This document shows positions 43,406 to 52,871 of a stretch of 64,000 bases of DNA, piece by piece. Numbering within the stretch: position 1 is the first letter of the stretch; each line of letters opens with the position of its first letter. A program made the position numbers and the translations under genes. The DNA lies in the NCBI GenBank assembly GCA_963798455.1, contig CAWCTD010000003.1, forward strand, positions 3,844,001-3,908,000, given 5' to 3'. The notes under the pieces are model-generated. The model was not told where the DNA came from. It saw only the letters and a list, made by a program, of their open reading frames with translations, and searched no databases. The DNA is from CAWCTD01 sp963798455. GTDB taxonomy: Bacteria > Acidobacteriota > Terriglobia > Bryobacterales > Bryobacteraceae.

Positions 43406-44862
43406 GAGGCGGCGTGGTCCTGGGCGAGCGTGCTGGCTTTCTCCTGCTTGACGAATCGCTTGCGCTTATGGCGCAGGGAGAGGTACTCCCGGGCCTCCTT
43501 GTAAAGGCGGCGCCGGTCCGCGGAATCGAACAGGGCCTTGCGCATGATGCGCCAGGCAACGCGCGGGCGGAAGTAGTACTCGCCGTAAAAGCGTTCCACC
43601 CAATCCACCAGCTCGGCGCGGTCCAGGCCGGGGTAGATGATGTTGGGGAGCTGATGACCGGTCTCGTCCGTCATTGAGTCGATGGTGATCAAGCCGTTGC
43701 GCTGGACGTAGTCGTAGAACTCAGTCCCGGGGTAAGGATGGGCGATGGACACCTGAATGGTCTCCACGTCCAGCCGCTTGGCGAACTCGACCGTGTTCTT
43801 CAGGCTCTCCCGGGTCTCGCCCGGCAGTCCCACGATGAAGTCGCCATGGATCGCCAGCCCGAGCTTTCTGGCGTTCTCGGTGAAGCGCAACGCCATATCC
43901 ACCGTGGCGCCCTTCTTGATGTTCTTGAGGATCTGCGGGTCGCCGGACTCGTAGCCGACGATCAGCAGGCGGCACCCGGCTTCCCTCATCGCCTTCAGGG
44001 TGTCGTAATCGGTGGTCACTCGCGAGGTACACGACCAGGTGGCCTGGAGCGGCTTGAGCTTGGCGCAGACCTCGAGGGTGCGCGCCTTCTGATAGTTGAA
44101 CGTGTCGTCGTCGAAGAAGATCTCACGCAGGCCGGGGAAAGTCTCCAGCGCAAAGCGCGTCTCTTCGGCCACGTCGGCGGCGGAGCGGCGCCGCCAGCGG
44201 TGTCCGGAATGCGTCTGCGGCCACAGGCAAAACGTGCACATGGCGGGGCACCCGCGCGATGTATAGAAGGCCAGGAACGGATGCAGCAGAAACGGGACGT
44301 TATAGCGATGGATGTCCAGGTCCCGCTGGTACACCTTGGTCACCCAGGGCAGCGCATCCAGATTCTCGATGGATGGACCTTCCGGGTTGTGCACGAAGCC
44401 GCCGTTCTTCCTGTAGCTGACCCCGGCAAGCTCGGCCAGGGGCTTCCCCCGGGCGAAGCCGGCGACCTGGTAGTCGAATTCCCCGCGCACCACGAAATCG
44501 ATCGCGGCTGAGGCGGCCAGCACTTTCTCCGGCTCCACGGCGACCGGGGGGCCCACAAAAGCGATCTTCAGCTTCGGGTTGGTCTCCTTCATCCGCTCGG
44601 CAATCTTGACGTCCACCTGGAGACCCGGAGTGGAGGTGAACAGGACCAGAAACTCGAAATCGCCGGCCATAGCGACGCTTTGCCCGATGGAGATCTTATG
44701 CGGGGGAGCATCCACGACCTTGCTGTCAGGAAGCATCCCGGCCGGGTAGCAGAGCCAGACCGGGTACCAGTAGGATTCGATTTCCCGGGTAGCTGGCCAG
44801 CGAGACCCTGCGCCACCGTCAAACCCTTCAAAAGAAGGCGGATTCAGGAAAAGCGTTCGCAT
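43402..44862 (-). CDS. hpnJ: HpnJ-like hopanoid radical SAM enzyme
   Basis: 486 residues from the ATG at 44862 (the longer frame to 44907 is unlikely). It begins MRTLFLNPPSFEGFDGGAGSR, a typical HpnJ start. A B12-binding-like N domain precedes the radical SAM cluster CPAMCTFC and the downstream segments EIFFDDDTFN and GFIVGLPGE-like (DFIVGLPGETRES). HpnJ acts on ribosyl/glucosaminyl hopanoids to form the cyclitol ether head group. First gene of the four-gene overlapping operon. Confidence 0.85.
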   Translation of the reverse strand: MRTLFLNPPSFEGFDGGAGSRWPATREIESYWYPVWLCYPAGMLPDSKVVDAPPHKISIGQSVAMAGDFEFLVLFTSTPGLQVDVKIAERMKETNPKLKIAFVGPPVAVEPEKVLAASAAIDFVVRGEFDYQVAGFARGKPLAELAGVSYRKNGGFVHNPEGPSIENLDALPWVTKVYQRDLDIHRYNVPFLLHPFLAFYTSRGCPAMCTFCLWPQTHSGHRWRRRSAADVAEETRFALETFPGLREIFFDDDTFNYQKARTLEVCAKLKPLQATWSCTSRVTTDYDTLKAMREAGCRLLIVGYESGDPQILKNIKKGATVDMALRFTENARKLGLAIHGDFIVGLPGETRESLKNTVEFAKRLDVETIQVSIAHPYPGTEFYDYVQRNGLITIDSMTDETGHQLPNIIYPGLDRAELVDWVERFYGEYYFRPRVAWRIMRKALFDSADRRRLYKEAREYLSLRHKRKRFVKQEKASTLAQDHAAS

Positions 44863-44928
44863 AACCCCTACTTTGAGTGTACGGTAGTCAGCGTGGAACG
44901 ACAACAAAGGGGAGGAGACCCAAGAGGA

Positions 44929-45702
44929 CTACCAACCCAGAGCACAGATGCGAGACTGCGCAGTCTGCAGGAACGAGTAGTTGCTGTAATGGATGTCCAG
45001 TTCCGCCAAGCCCACCAGGCGAGTGTCAACGCGGCTCTCCACCTTGACGGGCACGGCGAGGCCATCGAAGATCTCGTACTCGCGGATAAAATCCACTTGC
45101 CTCAGAAAGACGGAGGGGTTTTTCACCAGGCGCCCAGCTTCCCGCACAGGCATGCCCGTGCCGACATCGACCCAAATCTCGCCTTTGAAGAGGCCCAACC
45201 GCTGCTTCTTGGGAGTGACCTGAAATATGTAGATCTGACGGGCGTCCGTGGTCAGCACGGCCTTCAGCTTGAACTTGTAGTTCTCAGGGATGATGGCGAT
45301 GGATTGGGGCCTTCCCTGGCTATCGAAAATGCCTTTGCTTGCCTCCGTCTCCGCCGTCAAGTACCGGGCAATCACATCCTTGTTGACCATCTTGTCACCC
45401 GCGGATCGAGCTGCTTCATAGGTGATCTGGCCTACCCGGGTGATCAGACGCAGGGCGTGAAGGCTGCCCTCCTTCTTAAGCCTCGGAAGCCGCGCGTCGA
45501 TCTCCACTTCCATGGAAGTGTCGCGCAGCCGGGCCTGTTGCTCCTGATTGGCGGCCAGGTAGCGGCTGAGGACTTCGGCCCAAGGCAATGCCGCGCGGCC
45601 AACCGGCGCGCCCGCGGGATCGGTCACCGAGGCATCGGTGCCGGCGCTTGCCGTCAACGACAGCAAGAAGAAAAATACGGTTGTGGCTCGCAACAGAGTC
45701 AA
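44929..45702 (-). CDS. Secreted outer-membrane lipoprotein-sorting-like protein, TTG start
   Basis: About 257 residues. No ATG or GTG precedes the signal peptide; a TTG at 45702 (or 45693) is the only reasonable start, giving TLLRATTVFFFLLSLTASA. The mature part has alternating strands and helices reminiscent of LolA/LolB-type (outer membrane lipoprotein-sorting) folds, ending YSFLQTAQSR. A role in hopanoid or lipid handling is possible from the neighbouring hpnJ operon. The longer frame to 46437 is not real in its first half because it overlaps the MFS gene. Confidence 0.6.
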   Translation of the reverse strand: MTLLRATTVFFFLLSLTASAGTDASVTDPAGAPVGRAALPWAEVLSRYLAANQEQQARLRDTSMEVEIDARLPRLKKEGSLHALRLITRVGQITYEAARSAGDKMVNKDVIARYLTAETEASKGIFDSQGRPQSIAIIPENYKFKLKAVLTTDARQIYIFQVTPKKQRLGLFKGEIWVDVGTGMPVREAGRLVKNPSVFLRQVDFIREYEIFDGLAVPVKVESRVDTRLVGLAELDIHYSNYSFLQTAQSRICALGW

Positions 45703-45827
45703 ATCTAACCGTCCGGGTGCGGAGGGGCCTTCGATACCACGAAGGCACGTCTCCAACCTACCAATTACATGATGCGGAATGCAATGCCACGGTGACAGAA
45801 GGTCCGGTTGGCTGCCGGCCAAGCCCC

Positions 45828-47105
45828 CTACCGGCTGCCTTCCAAGGGGGTCTCCGGGTCCATGAACGGCCAGCAGATGGCAGCCAGCAGGTAGGCCGCC
45901 ACCATGCTGTAAATTGCGTAGTCCCAGTTGCCGGTCGAGCGGACCATGTAACCCATGGCGATCGGGGCGGTAAAGGAGCCCAGGTTGCCGAACATGTTCA
46001 TCGAGCCCGAGAGTGTGCCCGTGAACTTGCCGCCGACATCCATGCAAGTGCTCCAGGCCGTAGGCACGGTGAGATCGGTGAAAAACGCCACGCAACCCAT
46101 CAGCATCACGGCCGGCAGAATCGCCTCCGTCTTCATGTGAACAATCACCAGGGCGCCCGCTGCCAGCATGGCAACGCCCCCGATCAGGCGCCGCGCGTTG
46201 CGGAAGCTGCCGACCGCGCGGGCCAGGGGCGCGGTAAACATACCCACCGAGAACGAACCTGCGGCCGCGAAGAGCAAGGGGAAGACCGCCCACCGGGAAG
46301 CCTCGGCGGCCGGAAGGTGGCGTCCTTCGATGAGGTACGTCGGCCACCAGGTCAGGAAGAAGTAGAAGGGGTAGGAAACCAGGTACCACTGGGCCCAGAT
46401 CAGCCACACCGTCCGCGACTTGGCGAGCACGCTCCAAGGCACTTTGATCTTGCCGCCGGACGAGGAGGATGTGTCGCCGATAAGGGCCAGCTCCGCGGCA
46501 TTGACTCCCTTATGCTCACGCGGGCTGTTCTTGTAAAACAGCAGGAAGAAAACGGCCCAGATCATCCCCAGGCAGGCAAAGACGCTGAAAGCCCACCGCC
46601 ATGTCATATTCCCGATTAGCAGGAGCATCAAGGGCGGCGTGAAGGCCCCGCCCAGACGTGCGAAAGTCCACATCAAGCCCTGCGCGCGAACCCGTTCGCG
46701 CTGGGGCAGCCAGATGGTGATCGCTTTGGTCAGGTTGGGGAAGCAGCCGGCTTCGCCCGCGCCGAACAGCAACTGCACCGCGACGATCGAAACGAAGTTC
46801 CACGTCCACCCCGTGGCCGCTATGCCGACGCTCCACCAGACCACGATGAACACCAGTATCCTCTTGGGCCCAAACCTGTCCCCCAGCCAGCCGCTGAGCG
46901 GGCCGAACAGCGCGTAGGCAAGGGCGAAGGTCGAAAAGACGTAGCCCATCTGCACCGCGTCCAGCCCCAGGTCCCTGCGGACGCTCGGGGCCGCCATCGA
47001 AAGGCAAACGCGGTCGACGTAGGCAAGAATCGCCAGAAATAACGCGAACAGGATGACGGAGTAGCGGACGTGGGTGGGCCTCGCGGTCAGGTTAGGGACG
47101 GCCAT
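45828..47105 (-). CDS. MFS transporter, ACS family (tandem copy 2)
   Basis: About 425 residues from the ATG at 47105. Twelve helices; ACS-family marks include GAGEAGCFPNLTKAITIW and the loop motif DRFGPKR. The family imports organic anions and sugar acids (for example glucarate/galactonate). It is clearly a duplicate of the next gene: long identical blocks around GAGEAGCFPNLTK and PLMLL. 52 bp separate the two. Confidence 0.87.
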   Translation of the reverse strand: MAVPNLTARPTHVRYSVILFALFLAILAYVDRVCLSMAAPSVRRDLGLDAVQMGYVFSTFALAYALFGPLSGWLGDRFGPKRILVFIVVWWSVGIAATGWTWNFVSIVAVQLLFGAGEAGCFPNLTKAITIWLPQRERVRAQGLMWTFARLGGAFTPPLMLLLIGNMTWRWAFSVFACLGMIWAVFFLLFYKNSPREHKGVNAAELALIGDTSSSSGGKIKVPWSVLAKSRTVWLIWAQWYLVSYPFYFFLTWWPTYLIEGRHLPAAEASRWAVFPLLFAAAGSFSVGMFTAPLARAVGSFRNARRLIGGVAMLAAGALVIVHMKTEAILPAVMLMGCVAFFTDLTVPTAWSTCMDVGGKFTGTLSGSMNMFGNLGSFTAPIAMGYMVRSTGNWDYAIYSMVAAYLLAAICWPFMDPETPLEGSR

Positions 47106-47157
47106 GTGGGATATGACATCATACCCGCGTCGCGCGCCGCAACCCAAAGCAATTGCG

Positions 47158-48471
47158 TTACGGGCGGACGGGAGGTTTCCGGCGCTCCTCGAGCGGGGTC
47201 ACCGGGTCCATCAGCGGCCAAGCGAGCGTGCCCAGCAGGTAGGCCGCCGCTACGCTGTACAGGCAAATGGTCCAGTTGTTGTTGGTGTACTTCAAAATGT
47301 AACCCATGGCTATGGGCGCGGTCAGAGATCCGAAGTTGCCCATCATGTTCATGGAGCCCGACAGAGTCCCGGCGAACTTGCCTCCCACATCCATGCAAGC
47401 GCCCCAGGCGCCGGGAGTCGTCACGTCGTGGAAGAAGGTTGCGAAGCCCATCACGAGCATGGCCAGCAGGGGCTCCTTGATCTGAATGTGGAGCAGGATG
47501 AACAGCCCGGCCACAAAGAAGCCGATCATCCCCAGGGCGCGCCGGGCCATGCTGACGCTCCCTGTCCACTTGGCCACGCGCGCCGAGAGCATCCCCGAAA
47601 CCAGCGAACCGCCGCCGGCGAACAAGAGCGGGAAGACGGCGTACCGCGAGGCCTGCCTGGCGTCCAGGTGAAGGCCTTCCATCAGATAGGTGGGGAGCCA
47701 TGTCAGGTAGAAGTAGAACGGATAGGAGATCAGGTAGTATTGCGCCCACAGCATCCACACGGTCGGGGACGAGATCAGTCTGCCCCAGGGGACGTTCGCG
47801 TGGCCGGAGGTGATCTTCTCTGATCCCTCGAGCAGTGCCAGTTCGGCAGCGTTCACGCCCTTGTGCTGGCTTGGGTTGTCCTTGAAGTAAGCCAGGAAGA
47901 TGGCGCACCAGATCAGGCCCAACGATCCGAACAGCCCGAAGGCCCAGCGCCAGGACAACCGTGTGATGACCAGCAGCATGAGCGGCGGCGTGAAGGCGCC
48001 GCCCCAACGAGCGAAGGTCCACATGATCCCCTGGGCCTTGACGCGCTCCCGCTGCGGCAGCCAGATGGTCATAGCCTTGGTGAGATTCGGGAAGCAACCC
48101 GCCTCCCCCGCTCCGAAGAGGAACCGGATCACCATCAGTGACAGGAAATTCCACGCCCGCCCGGTCAGGACGGTGAAGGCGGACCACCACAGGACGATCC
48201 GGACAAGCACCTTCTTCGGGCCGAGCCAATCTCCCATCCAACCGCCGGGGATCTCGAACACGGCGTAAGCCAGGGCGAAGGCGGAGAAGACGTAGCCCAT
48301 CTCCACAGCGCTCAGGTTGAGGTCCTTCCGCATGAATGGAGCCGCCATGGAGATGCTGGCCCGGTCGATGTAGGCAAGCACGGCGAGCGTGACCGAGAAA
48401 AGAATCACCCAGTAGCGCGTATGCGTCGGCTTCTGGTCGGATGGCACAACGGATCTTTTCGGGGTGGTCAT
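47158..48471 (-). CDS. MFS transporter, ACS family (tandem copy 1)
   Basis: About 437 residues from ATG 48471 (MTTPKRS). Same helices and motifs as the downstream copy (GAGEAGCFPNLTKAMTIW, GGWMGDWLGPKK in loop 2-3). The pair arose by tandem duplication and probably transports related sugar acids; rhaA lies close by but the substrate is not proven. Confidence 0.87.
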   Translation of the reverse strand: MTTPKRSVVPSDQKPTHTRYWVILFSVTLAVLAYIDRASISMAAPFMRKDLNLSAVEMGYVFSAFALAYAVFEIPGGWMGDWLGPKKVLVRIVLWWSAFTVLTGRAWNFLSLMVIRFLFGAGEAGCFPNLTKAMTIWLPQRERVKAQGIMWTFARWGGAFTPPLMLLVITRLSWRWAFGLFGSLGLIWCAIFLAYFKDNPSQHKGVNAAELALLEGSEKITSGHANVPWGRLISSPTVWMLWAQYYLISYPFYFYLTWLPTYLMEGLHLDARQASRYAVFPLLFAGGGSLVSGMLSARVAKWTGSVSMARRALGMIGFFVAGLFILLHIQIKEPLLAMLVMGFATFFHDVTTPGAWGACMDVGGKFAGTLSGSMNMMGNFGSLTAPIAMGYILKYTNNNWTICLYSVAAAYLLGTLAWPLMDPVTPLEERRKPPVRP

Positions 48472-48516
48472 GGGCAACGGATATGACAGCACACGATGCC
48501 AGCGCTCCGCAAGCGT

Positions 48517-48844
48517 CTAAGGCGCCGGGCTCAGTTCCTGGTCCAGCCAGCTCAAGTAGGCGGGAGAGCCGTCGATTACCGTCAGCGCCAGCAGCTCAGG
48601 GACCTCGTAGGAGTGCAGCTTTTCGACATCGCGTCGCAGTTGTTCGAACAACTCCCGGCGGCTCTTGATGATGAGGAGACACTCGGAGGCCTCCTCGACG
48701 GCGCCGCGCCAGTGGTAGATGCTGCGTACTCCGGCTACCACGTTGACACAGGCCGCCAGAACGTCTTTCCACCAGTGTTCGTGCAATCACGTCAGCTTCC
48801 GCGGCGTTGGAGCAGGTGATCAGGACGACAATCTTGTCGGTCAT
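48517..48844 (-). pseudogene. cutA: CutA-like divalent-cation tolerance protein, frameshifted
   Basis: The frame from ATG 48844 reads MTDKIVVLITCSNAAEADVI, then shifts; the other frame continues AACVNVVAGVRSIYHWRGA to SWLDQELSPAP. Together they make a complete CutA of about 108 residues. One surplus base near 48759-48770 (after GTGGAAAGACGT) explains the break. CutA is small and widespread; a sequence error is as likely as a true mutation. Confidence 0.78.
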
Positions 48845-48929
48845 TGGTGATTTCCCGGCGATTCTTATGGAAAAAATCACGAAAGAGGATTATAAGAGAG
48901 AATAAGGGTATGGTTTCACAGATTCTCTC

Positions 48930-49223
48930 ATGAAACTCCCGCTCAGGACAATCCTTAGCACCGGCGCTCTGCTCCTGGCCGGCGGATACCTGCTGTTCAG
49001 TTTCCTCGGCCCAGACGGCATTCCCAGGGTGCTGGACAAACGCCACCAGATCCGCGAACTTCAGGGACAGAACGCCGACCTGCGGCGCGAGATCGAGGAG
49101 CGGAAAGAGCGAATCCGAAGTTTCTCGGACAATCCCGCCGAGAGGGAGCGGCACGTCAGGGAGGACCTGAGGCTTCTGAAGAAGGACGAAACCATATTCG
49201 TCCTGCAGGACCAGAAGAAGTAG
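48930..49223 (+). CDS. Septum formation initiator (FtsB/DivIC-like)
   Basis: 97 residues: one N-terminal transmembrane helix (about 9-26) and then a coiled coil (LDKRHQIRELQGQNADLRRE, about 35-65) ending with ERHVREDLRLLKKDETIFVL. This is the standard FtsB/DivIC layout, which forms a ternary complex with FtsL and FtsQ in cell division. Confidence 0.85.
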   Translation: MKLPLRTILSTGALLLAGGYLLFSFLGPDGIPRVLDKRHQIRELQGQNADLRREIEERKERIRSFSDNPAERERHVREDLRLLKKDETIFVLQDQKK

Positions 49224-49247
49224 GGGCCGGGCATGCCCAGCCCCTAC
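49220..49247 (+). terminator. Hairpin after the ftsB-like gene
   Basis: Perfect GTAGGGGC/GCCCCTAC stem with an inner palindrome (GGGCATGCCC). It overlaps the stop codon and lacks a T run, so it may be an attenuator or a weak terminator before rhaA. Confidence 0.5.
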
Positions 49248-49288
49248 ACGCGCGTCGCAAACTGGGATCTTCGGAACAGGAGAACTCA

Positions 49289-50554
49289 ATGAAGGAACAG
49301 CAACTCGCAGAGGCGTACCAGATTGCCAAAGAGCAGTATGCGGCCGTCGGAGTGGATGTTAATGCCGCCACGGCAAAGCTCGAAGCCATCCCTATCTCCC
49401 TGCACTGCTGGCAGGGAGATGATGTGGGCGGTTTTGAGACCGCGGGCGCGGAACTGTCGGGGGGAGGCATCCAGGCGACCGGCAACTACCCCGGCAAGGC
49501 CCGCACCATTGCCGAGCTGCGCGGCGATATCGAGAAAGCTCTCAGCCTGATTCCCGGCCGCCACCGGCTGAACCTGCACGCCTGCTACCTGGACAACGGC
49601 GGCAAGTTTGTGGACCGCGACCAGATCGAGCCCAAGCACTTCCAGAGCTGGATGGACTGGGCCAAGTCCAACCACCTGGGGGTGGATTTCAACCCCACGT
49701 ACTTCTCTCACGCCAAGGCGGCCGATGGCTTCACCCTGAGCCACCAGGACAAGGGAATCCGTGACTTCTGGATCGAACATGGCATCCGTTGCCGGAAGAT
49801 CGGGGCGGAGATCGGAAGGCAGCTTGGCACGCCGACGGTGACCAACGTCTGGATTCCGGATGGGTACAAGGATATTCCCGTCGATCGCACGGGTCCGCGC
49901 GAGCGCCTGATGGATTCATTGGACAAGATGTTCCAAGAGGGCATTGATCCGCGCATCCATCTGGACGCGGTTGAAGCAAAGCTTTTCGGGATCGGCGCGG
50001 AAAGTTATACGGTTGGCTCGCACGAGTTCTACCTGGGTTATGCGGCATCGCGCCAAAAGCTGCTGACCCTGGACGCAGGCCACTTCCATCCGACGGAGGT
50101 GATCTCCGAGAAGATTTCGTCGATACTGATGTTCTGCCCGGAATTGCTGCTGCACGTCAGCCGCCCGGTTCGGTGGGACAGCGACCACGTGGTCATTCTG
50201 GATGACGAGCTTCAGGCCATTGCGAAGGAACTGGTTCGCAGCGGCAAACTCGACAGAGTGCACATCGGCCTGGACTTCTTCGATGCCAGCATCAACCGAG
50301 TGGCGGCTTGGGTCATCGGCACCCGCAACATGCTCAAGGCGCTGCTGATCGCGTTGCTGGAACCCACGGACACCCTGAAGAGCGCCGAGCTGGCCATGGA
50401 TTTCACGCGTCGGCTGGCGATGCTCGAAGAACTGAAGAGCCTTCCTTGGGGCGCCGTCTGGGACTACTACTGCGCGCGGAAGGGCGTGCCTGCCGGCATG
50501 TCCTGGTTCGATGAAGTACGGCGGTACGAGCGGGAAGTGCTGTCCAAGCGGTAG
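49289..50554 (+). CDS. rhaA: L-rhamnose isomerase
   Basis: 421 residues. Full-length match to RhaA: N-terminal SLHCWQGDDVGGFE, metal and substrate residues in NLHACYLDN, HLGVDFNPTYFSHAK, and the C-terminal GLDFFDASINRVAAWVIG block. It converts L-rhamnose to L-rhamnulose in a TIM barrel with Mn/Zn. It probably supports use of rhamnose released by the hydrolases elsewhere in the window; no rhaB/rhaD is adjacent. Confidence 0.93.
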   Translation: MKEQQLAEAYQIAKEQYAAVGVDVNAATAKLEAIPISLHCWQGDDVGGFETAGAELSGGGIQATGNYPGKARTIAELRGDIEKALSLIPGRHRLNLHACYLDNGGKFVDRDQIEPKHFQSWMDWAKSNHLGVDFNPTYFSHAKAADGFTLSHQDKGIRDFWIEHGIRCRKIGAEIGRQLGTPTVTNVWIPDGYKDIPVDRTGPRERLMDSLDKMFQEGIDPRIHLDAVEAKLFGIGAESYTVGSHEFYLGYAASRQKLLTLDAGHFHPTEVISEKISSILMFCPELLLHVSRPVRWDSDHVVILDDELQAIAKELVRSGKLDRVHIGLDFFDASINRVAAWVIGTRNMLKALLIALLEPTDTLKSAELAMDFTRRLAMLEELKSLPWGAVWDYYCARKGVPAGMSWFDEVRRYEREVLSKR

Positions 50555-50583
50555 CGCGTGGGCCCAGCGGCCTCTATAAAGGG

Positions 50584-50614
50584 GAAAGGGGCCCGCGAGT
50601 GCCAGGCCCCTTTC
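50584..50614. terminator. Bidirectional hairpin after rhaA
   Basis: Perfect GAAAGGGGCC/GGCCCCTTTC stem (10 bp) with an 11-base loop. It lies between rhaA (plus) and the GGDEF-EAL gene (minus) and could end both transcripts. Confidence 0.65.
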
Positions 50615-50678
50615 GCCGCGTCAAACAGGTTTGACCCTGGGAATCTGCCTTCTTGGTCCCCTTCTCATCGGGGCTCTC

Positions 50679-52844
50679 TCATGTTAGCACGGAGCCCATC
50701 TCCGCCAGTAGCCGCTCGATGGCCTCGGGCGGCCCCGGCTCGCCGAGCAGGAAGCCCTGGAATCTGTCGCAGCCGACCCCCCGCAAACTCTCCAACTGGT
50801 GACGGGTCTCCACGCCCTCGGCCACAACCGTAAGCCCCAGCCCGTTGGCCAGCGCGACGATGGCCCCCACAAGAGGTACGGTGTTGGCGTCCCTGTCCAA
50901 CTCCTTCAGGAAGGAACGGTCGATCTTGAGCGCATCGATCGGCAGGCGGCGCAAGTAGCTGAGGGAAGAATACCCCGTGCCGAAGTCGTCGATGGAGATG
51001 CTGACCCCGAGGGCGCGCAGCCTGTCCATCTGGCGGGCGGATTCTTCCAGGTCCCGCATCACCACGCTCTCGGTTAGCTCCAATTCCAGTAGTGCGGGGT
51101 CCAAGCCGCTTTGGGACAGGGCCTGGGTCACGGTCTCGACGAAATCCGTTCGGGAGAACTGCATGGCGGACACGTTCACGGCCACTTTGACTCTCGAACC
51201 GCCCGCCTTCTGCCATGCCACGTTCTGACGGCAGGCCTCCCCCAGTACCCAGACGCCGATGGGGACGATCATGCCGCTCTCCTCGGCCACCGGAATGAAC
51301 TGTTGAGGAGAAGTCGGGCCCAATTTCGGGTGATTCCAGACCAGCAACGCCTCAAGCCCAGCCAGCCTGCCGCTGGCATCCATCTGAGGCTGGTAGTAGA
51401 GCTGAAGCTCTCCGTATTCCAGGGCTCTTCGCAAGGCGCTTTCGATCTCCATCCGCTCCTGCGCGGCAAGCCCCAACTCCGCGGTGAAGAGCTCGACGTT
51501 GTTCCTGCCGCGGTTCTTGGCGCGGTACATCGCCGTGTCCGCGTTTCGCTCCAGGGTGGCGGCGTCTTTGCCGTCCCGCGGGTAGATGCTGATGCCGATG
51601 CTGGCGGTCAGGAACATTTCGTGCGGCTCGACACTGAACGGCGCCTGGAGACCGTCCAGGAGCTTGCGCGCGACCCGCAGAGCATCGTGAGAGTCGTTCA
51701 GCTCCGGGAGGACGATCGCGAACTCGTCGCCCCCCAGCCTCGCCAAAGCATCGCTCTTTCGGAGGCAGCCCTCCAGCCGCCGGGAGACCTGCGCCAGCAC
51801 CACGTCGCCGGTCGGATGCCCCAGCGTGTCATTGATCTGCTTGAAACAGTCCAGGTCGATGAAGAGCACGGCCAGGAGCCAGGTGTGGCGGCGCGCGTTG
51901 TCCAAGGATTGTTCCAGTGTCTGGTCGAACAGGAGCCTGTTGGGCAGACCGGTCAGAGCATCGTGATGAGCTTGGTAGGCCAATTGATCCGTGAGCTGCC
52001 TGTGCTCAATCGCAACCACGGCGAGCCGGCGCGCGGCGTGCAGGATCTCAGCCTCCTTTTCGCCGAGCTCACTTGGGCTGCGCCGGAACAGCAGGAAGCC
52101 TCCGAGCAGGTTAGGGCCCGACGAGATGGGGATGGCCCGGCAACTCCTGAGGCTCACCGCGAGCAGAAGGTCACGGTGGAGGCGCAGGGCCGGCTCGCTG
52201 GCAACGTCGACCGTTGCCGGGCCGGTCTCTCGAAGCACAGCGGCGTAGACCGAGGCCGCCTCCGAAACGCCCGGACCCTCGAAGACTTCACCGAATCCCC
52301 GCGGCAGGTTCGGCGCCGCGCCGAGAACCAGGCGTCCCTGCCCGTGCAACAAGACGGCGCAGGTCAGGTCGGGACATTGCGCCTCGACCAGGCGCGCCAG
52401 GCGATCCAGAACGGCTTCCAGCGCCTCATTGCCCGCCACCAGCTCCAGCACCAGGTTCCGGTCACGCTCCAGCGCCTCGGCTCTCTTTCGTTCCGTGATG
52501 TCGTGTGCGATCCCCTGCACACCGACCGGAACACCCTGCCTGAACACGAGCCGGGTGCCGACCTCCAGGGCGACCCTGCGGCCATCCTTGGTGATCAGGG
52601 TCACTTCAAAAGTGGTACGGGGGTTCCCCCCAAGCTCCTCGCGGATCGCCTCCGTCACCAACTCTCGGGACTCCCGGTCCAGCAACTGGCCGATGTTCAT
52701 CCCGAGGATTTCCGCGCGGCTGTAACCGGCAATCCGCTCCGCGGCCTTGTTGACCGAAGTAAAATCTCCCGCCAGATCGTGGGTGTAGATGATATCGACC
52801 GCGTTCTCGAAGAGCTCGCGAAACTGACCTTCGTCTATCACCAC
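50679..52844 (-). CDS. PAS-GAF-GGDEF-EAL signalling protein
   Basis: 721 residues: PAS (about 8-125), GAF (about 140-280), GGDEF (about 295-455, intact GGDEF motif), EAL (about 470-715). The EAL domain has EALLVW (canonical EALLRW), SIDDFGTGYSSLSYL and a C-terminal QGFLLGEP. Both activities are probably possible; the V in EALLVW may alter phosphodiesterase activity. No membrane segment. It may act with the PilZ proteins in the island, but this is indirect. Confidence 0.88.
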   Translation of the reverse strand: MVIDEGQFRELFENAVDIIYTHDLAGDFTSVNKAAERIAGYSRAEILGMNIGQLLDRESRELVTEAIREELGGNPRTTFEVTLITKDGRRVALEVGTRLVFRQGVPVGVQGIAHDITERKRAEALERDRNLVLELVAGNEALEAVLDRLARLVEAQCPDLTCAVLLHGQGRLVLGAAPNLPRGFGEVFEGPGVSEAASVYAAVLRETGPATVDVASEPALRLHRDLLLAVSLRSCRAIPISSGPNLLGGFLLFRRSPSELGEKEAEILHAARRLAVVAIEHRQLTDQLAYQAHHDALTGLPNRLLFDQTLEQSLDNARRHTWLLAVLFIDLDCFKQINDTLGHPTGDVVLAQVSRRLEGCLRKSDALARLGGDEFAIVLPELNDSHDALRVARKLLDGLQAPFSVEPHEMFLTASIGISIYPRDGKDAATLERNADTAMYRAKNRGRNNVELFTAELGLAAQERMEIESALRRALEYGELQLYYQPQMDASGRLAGLEALLVWNHPKLGPTSPQQFIPVAEESGMIVPIGVWVLGEACRQNVAWQKAGGSRVKVAVNVSAMQFSRTDFVETVTQALSQSGLDPALLELELTESVVMRDLEESARQMDRLRALGVSISIDDFGTGYSSLSYLRRLPIDALKIDRSFLKELDRDANTVPLVGAIVALANGLGLTVVAEGVETRHQLESLRGVGCDRFQGFLLGEPGPPEAIERLLAEMGSVLT

Positions 52845-52871
52845 TCTAACTATAACCTGAAGTCAGGGACT

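Noticed and set aside
44929..46437. 502-aa minus-strand ORF
   Set aside because: Its first half is a shadow of the MFS gene; only the second half (from about 45702) encodes a plausible secreted protein.
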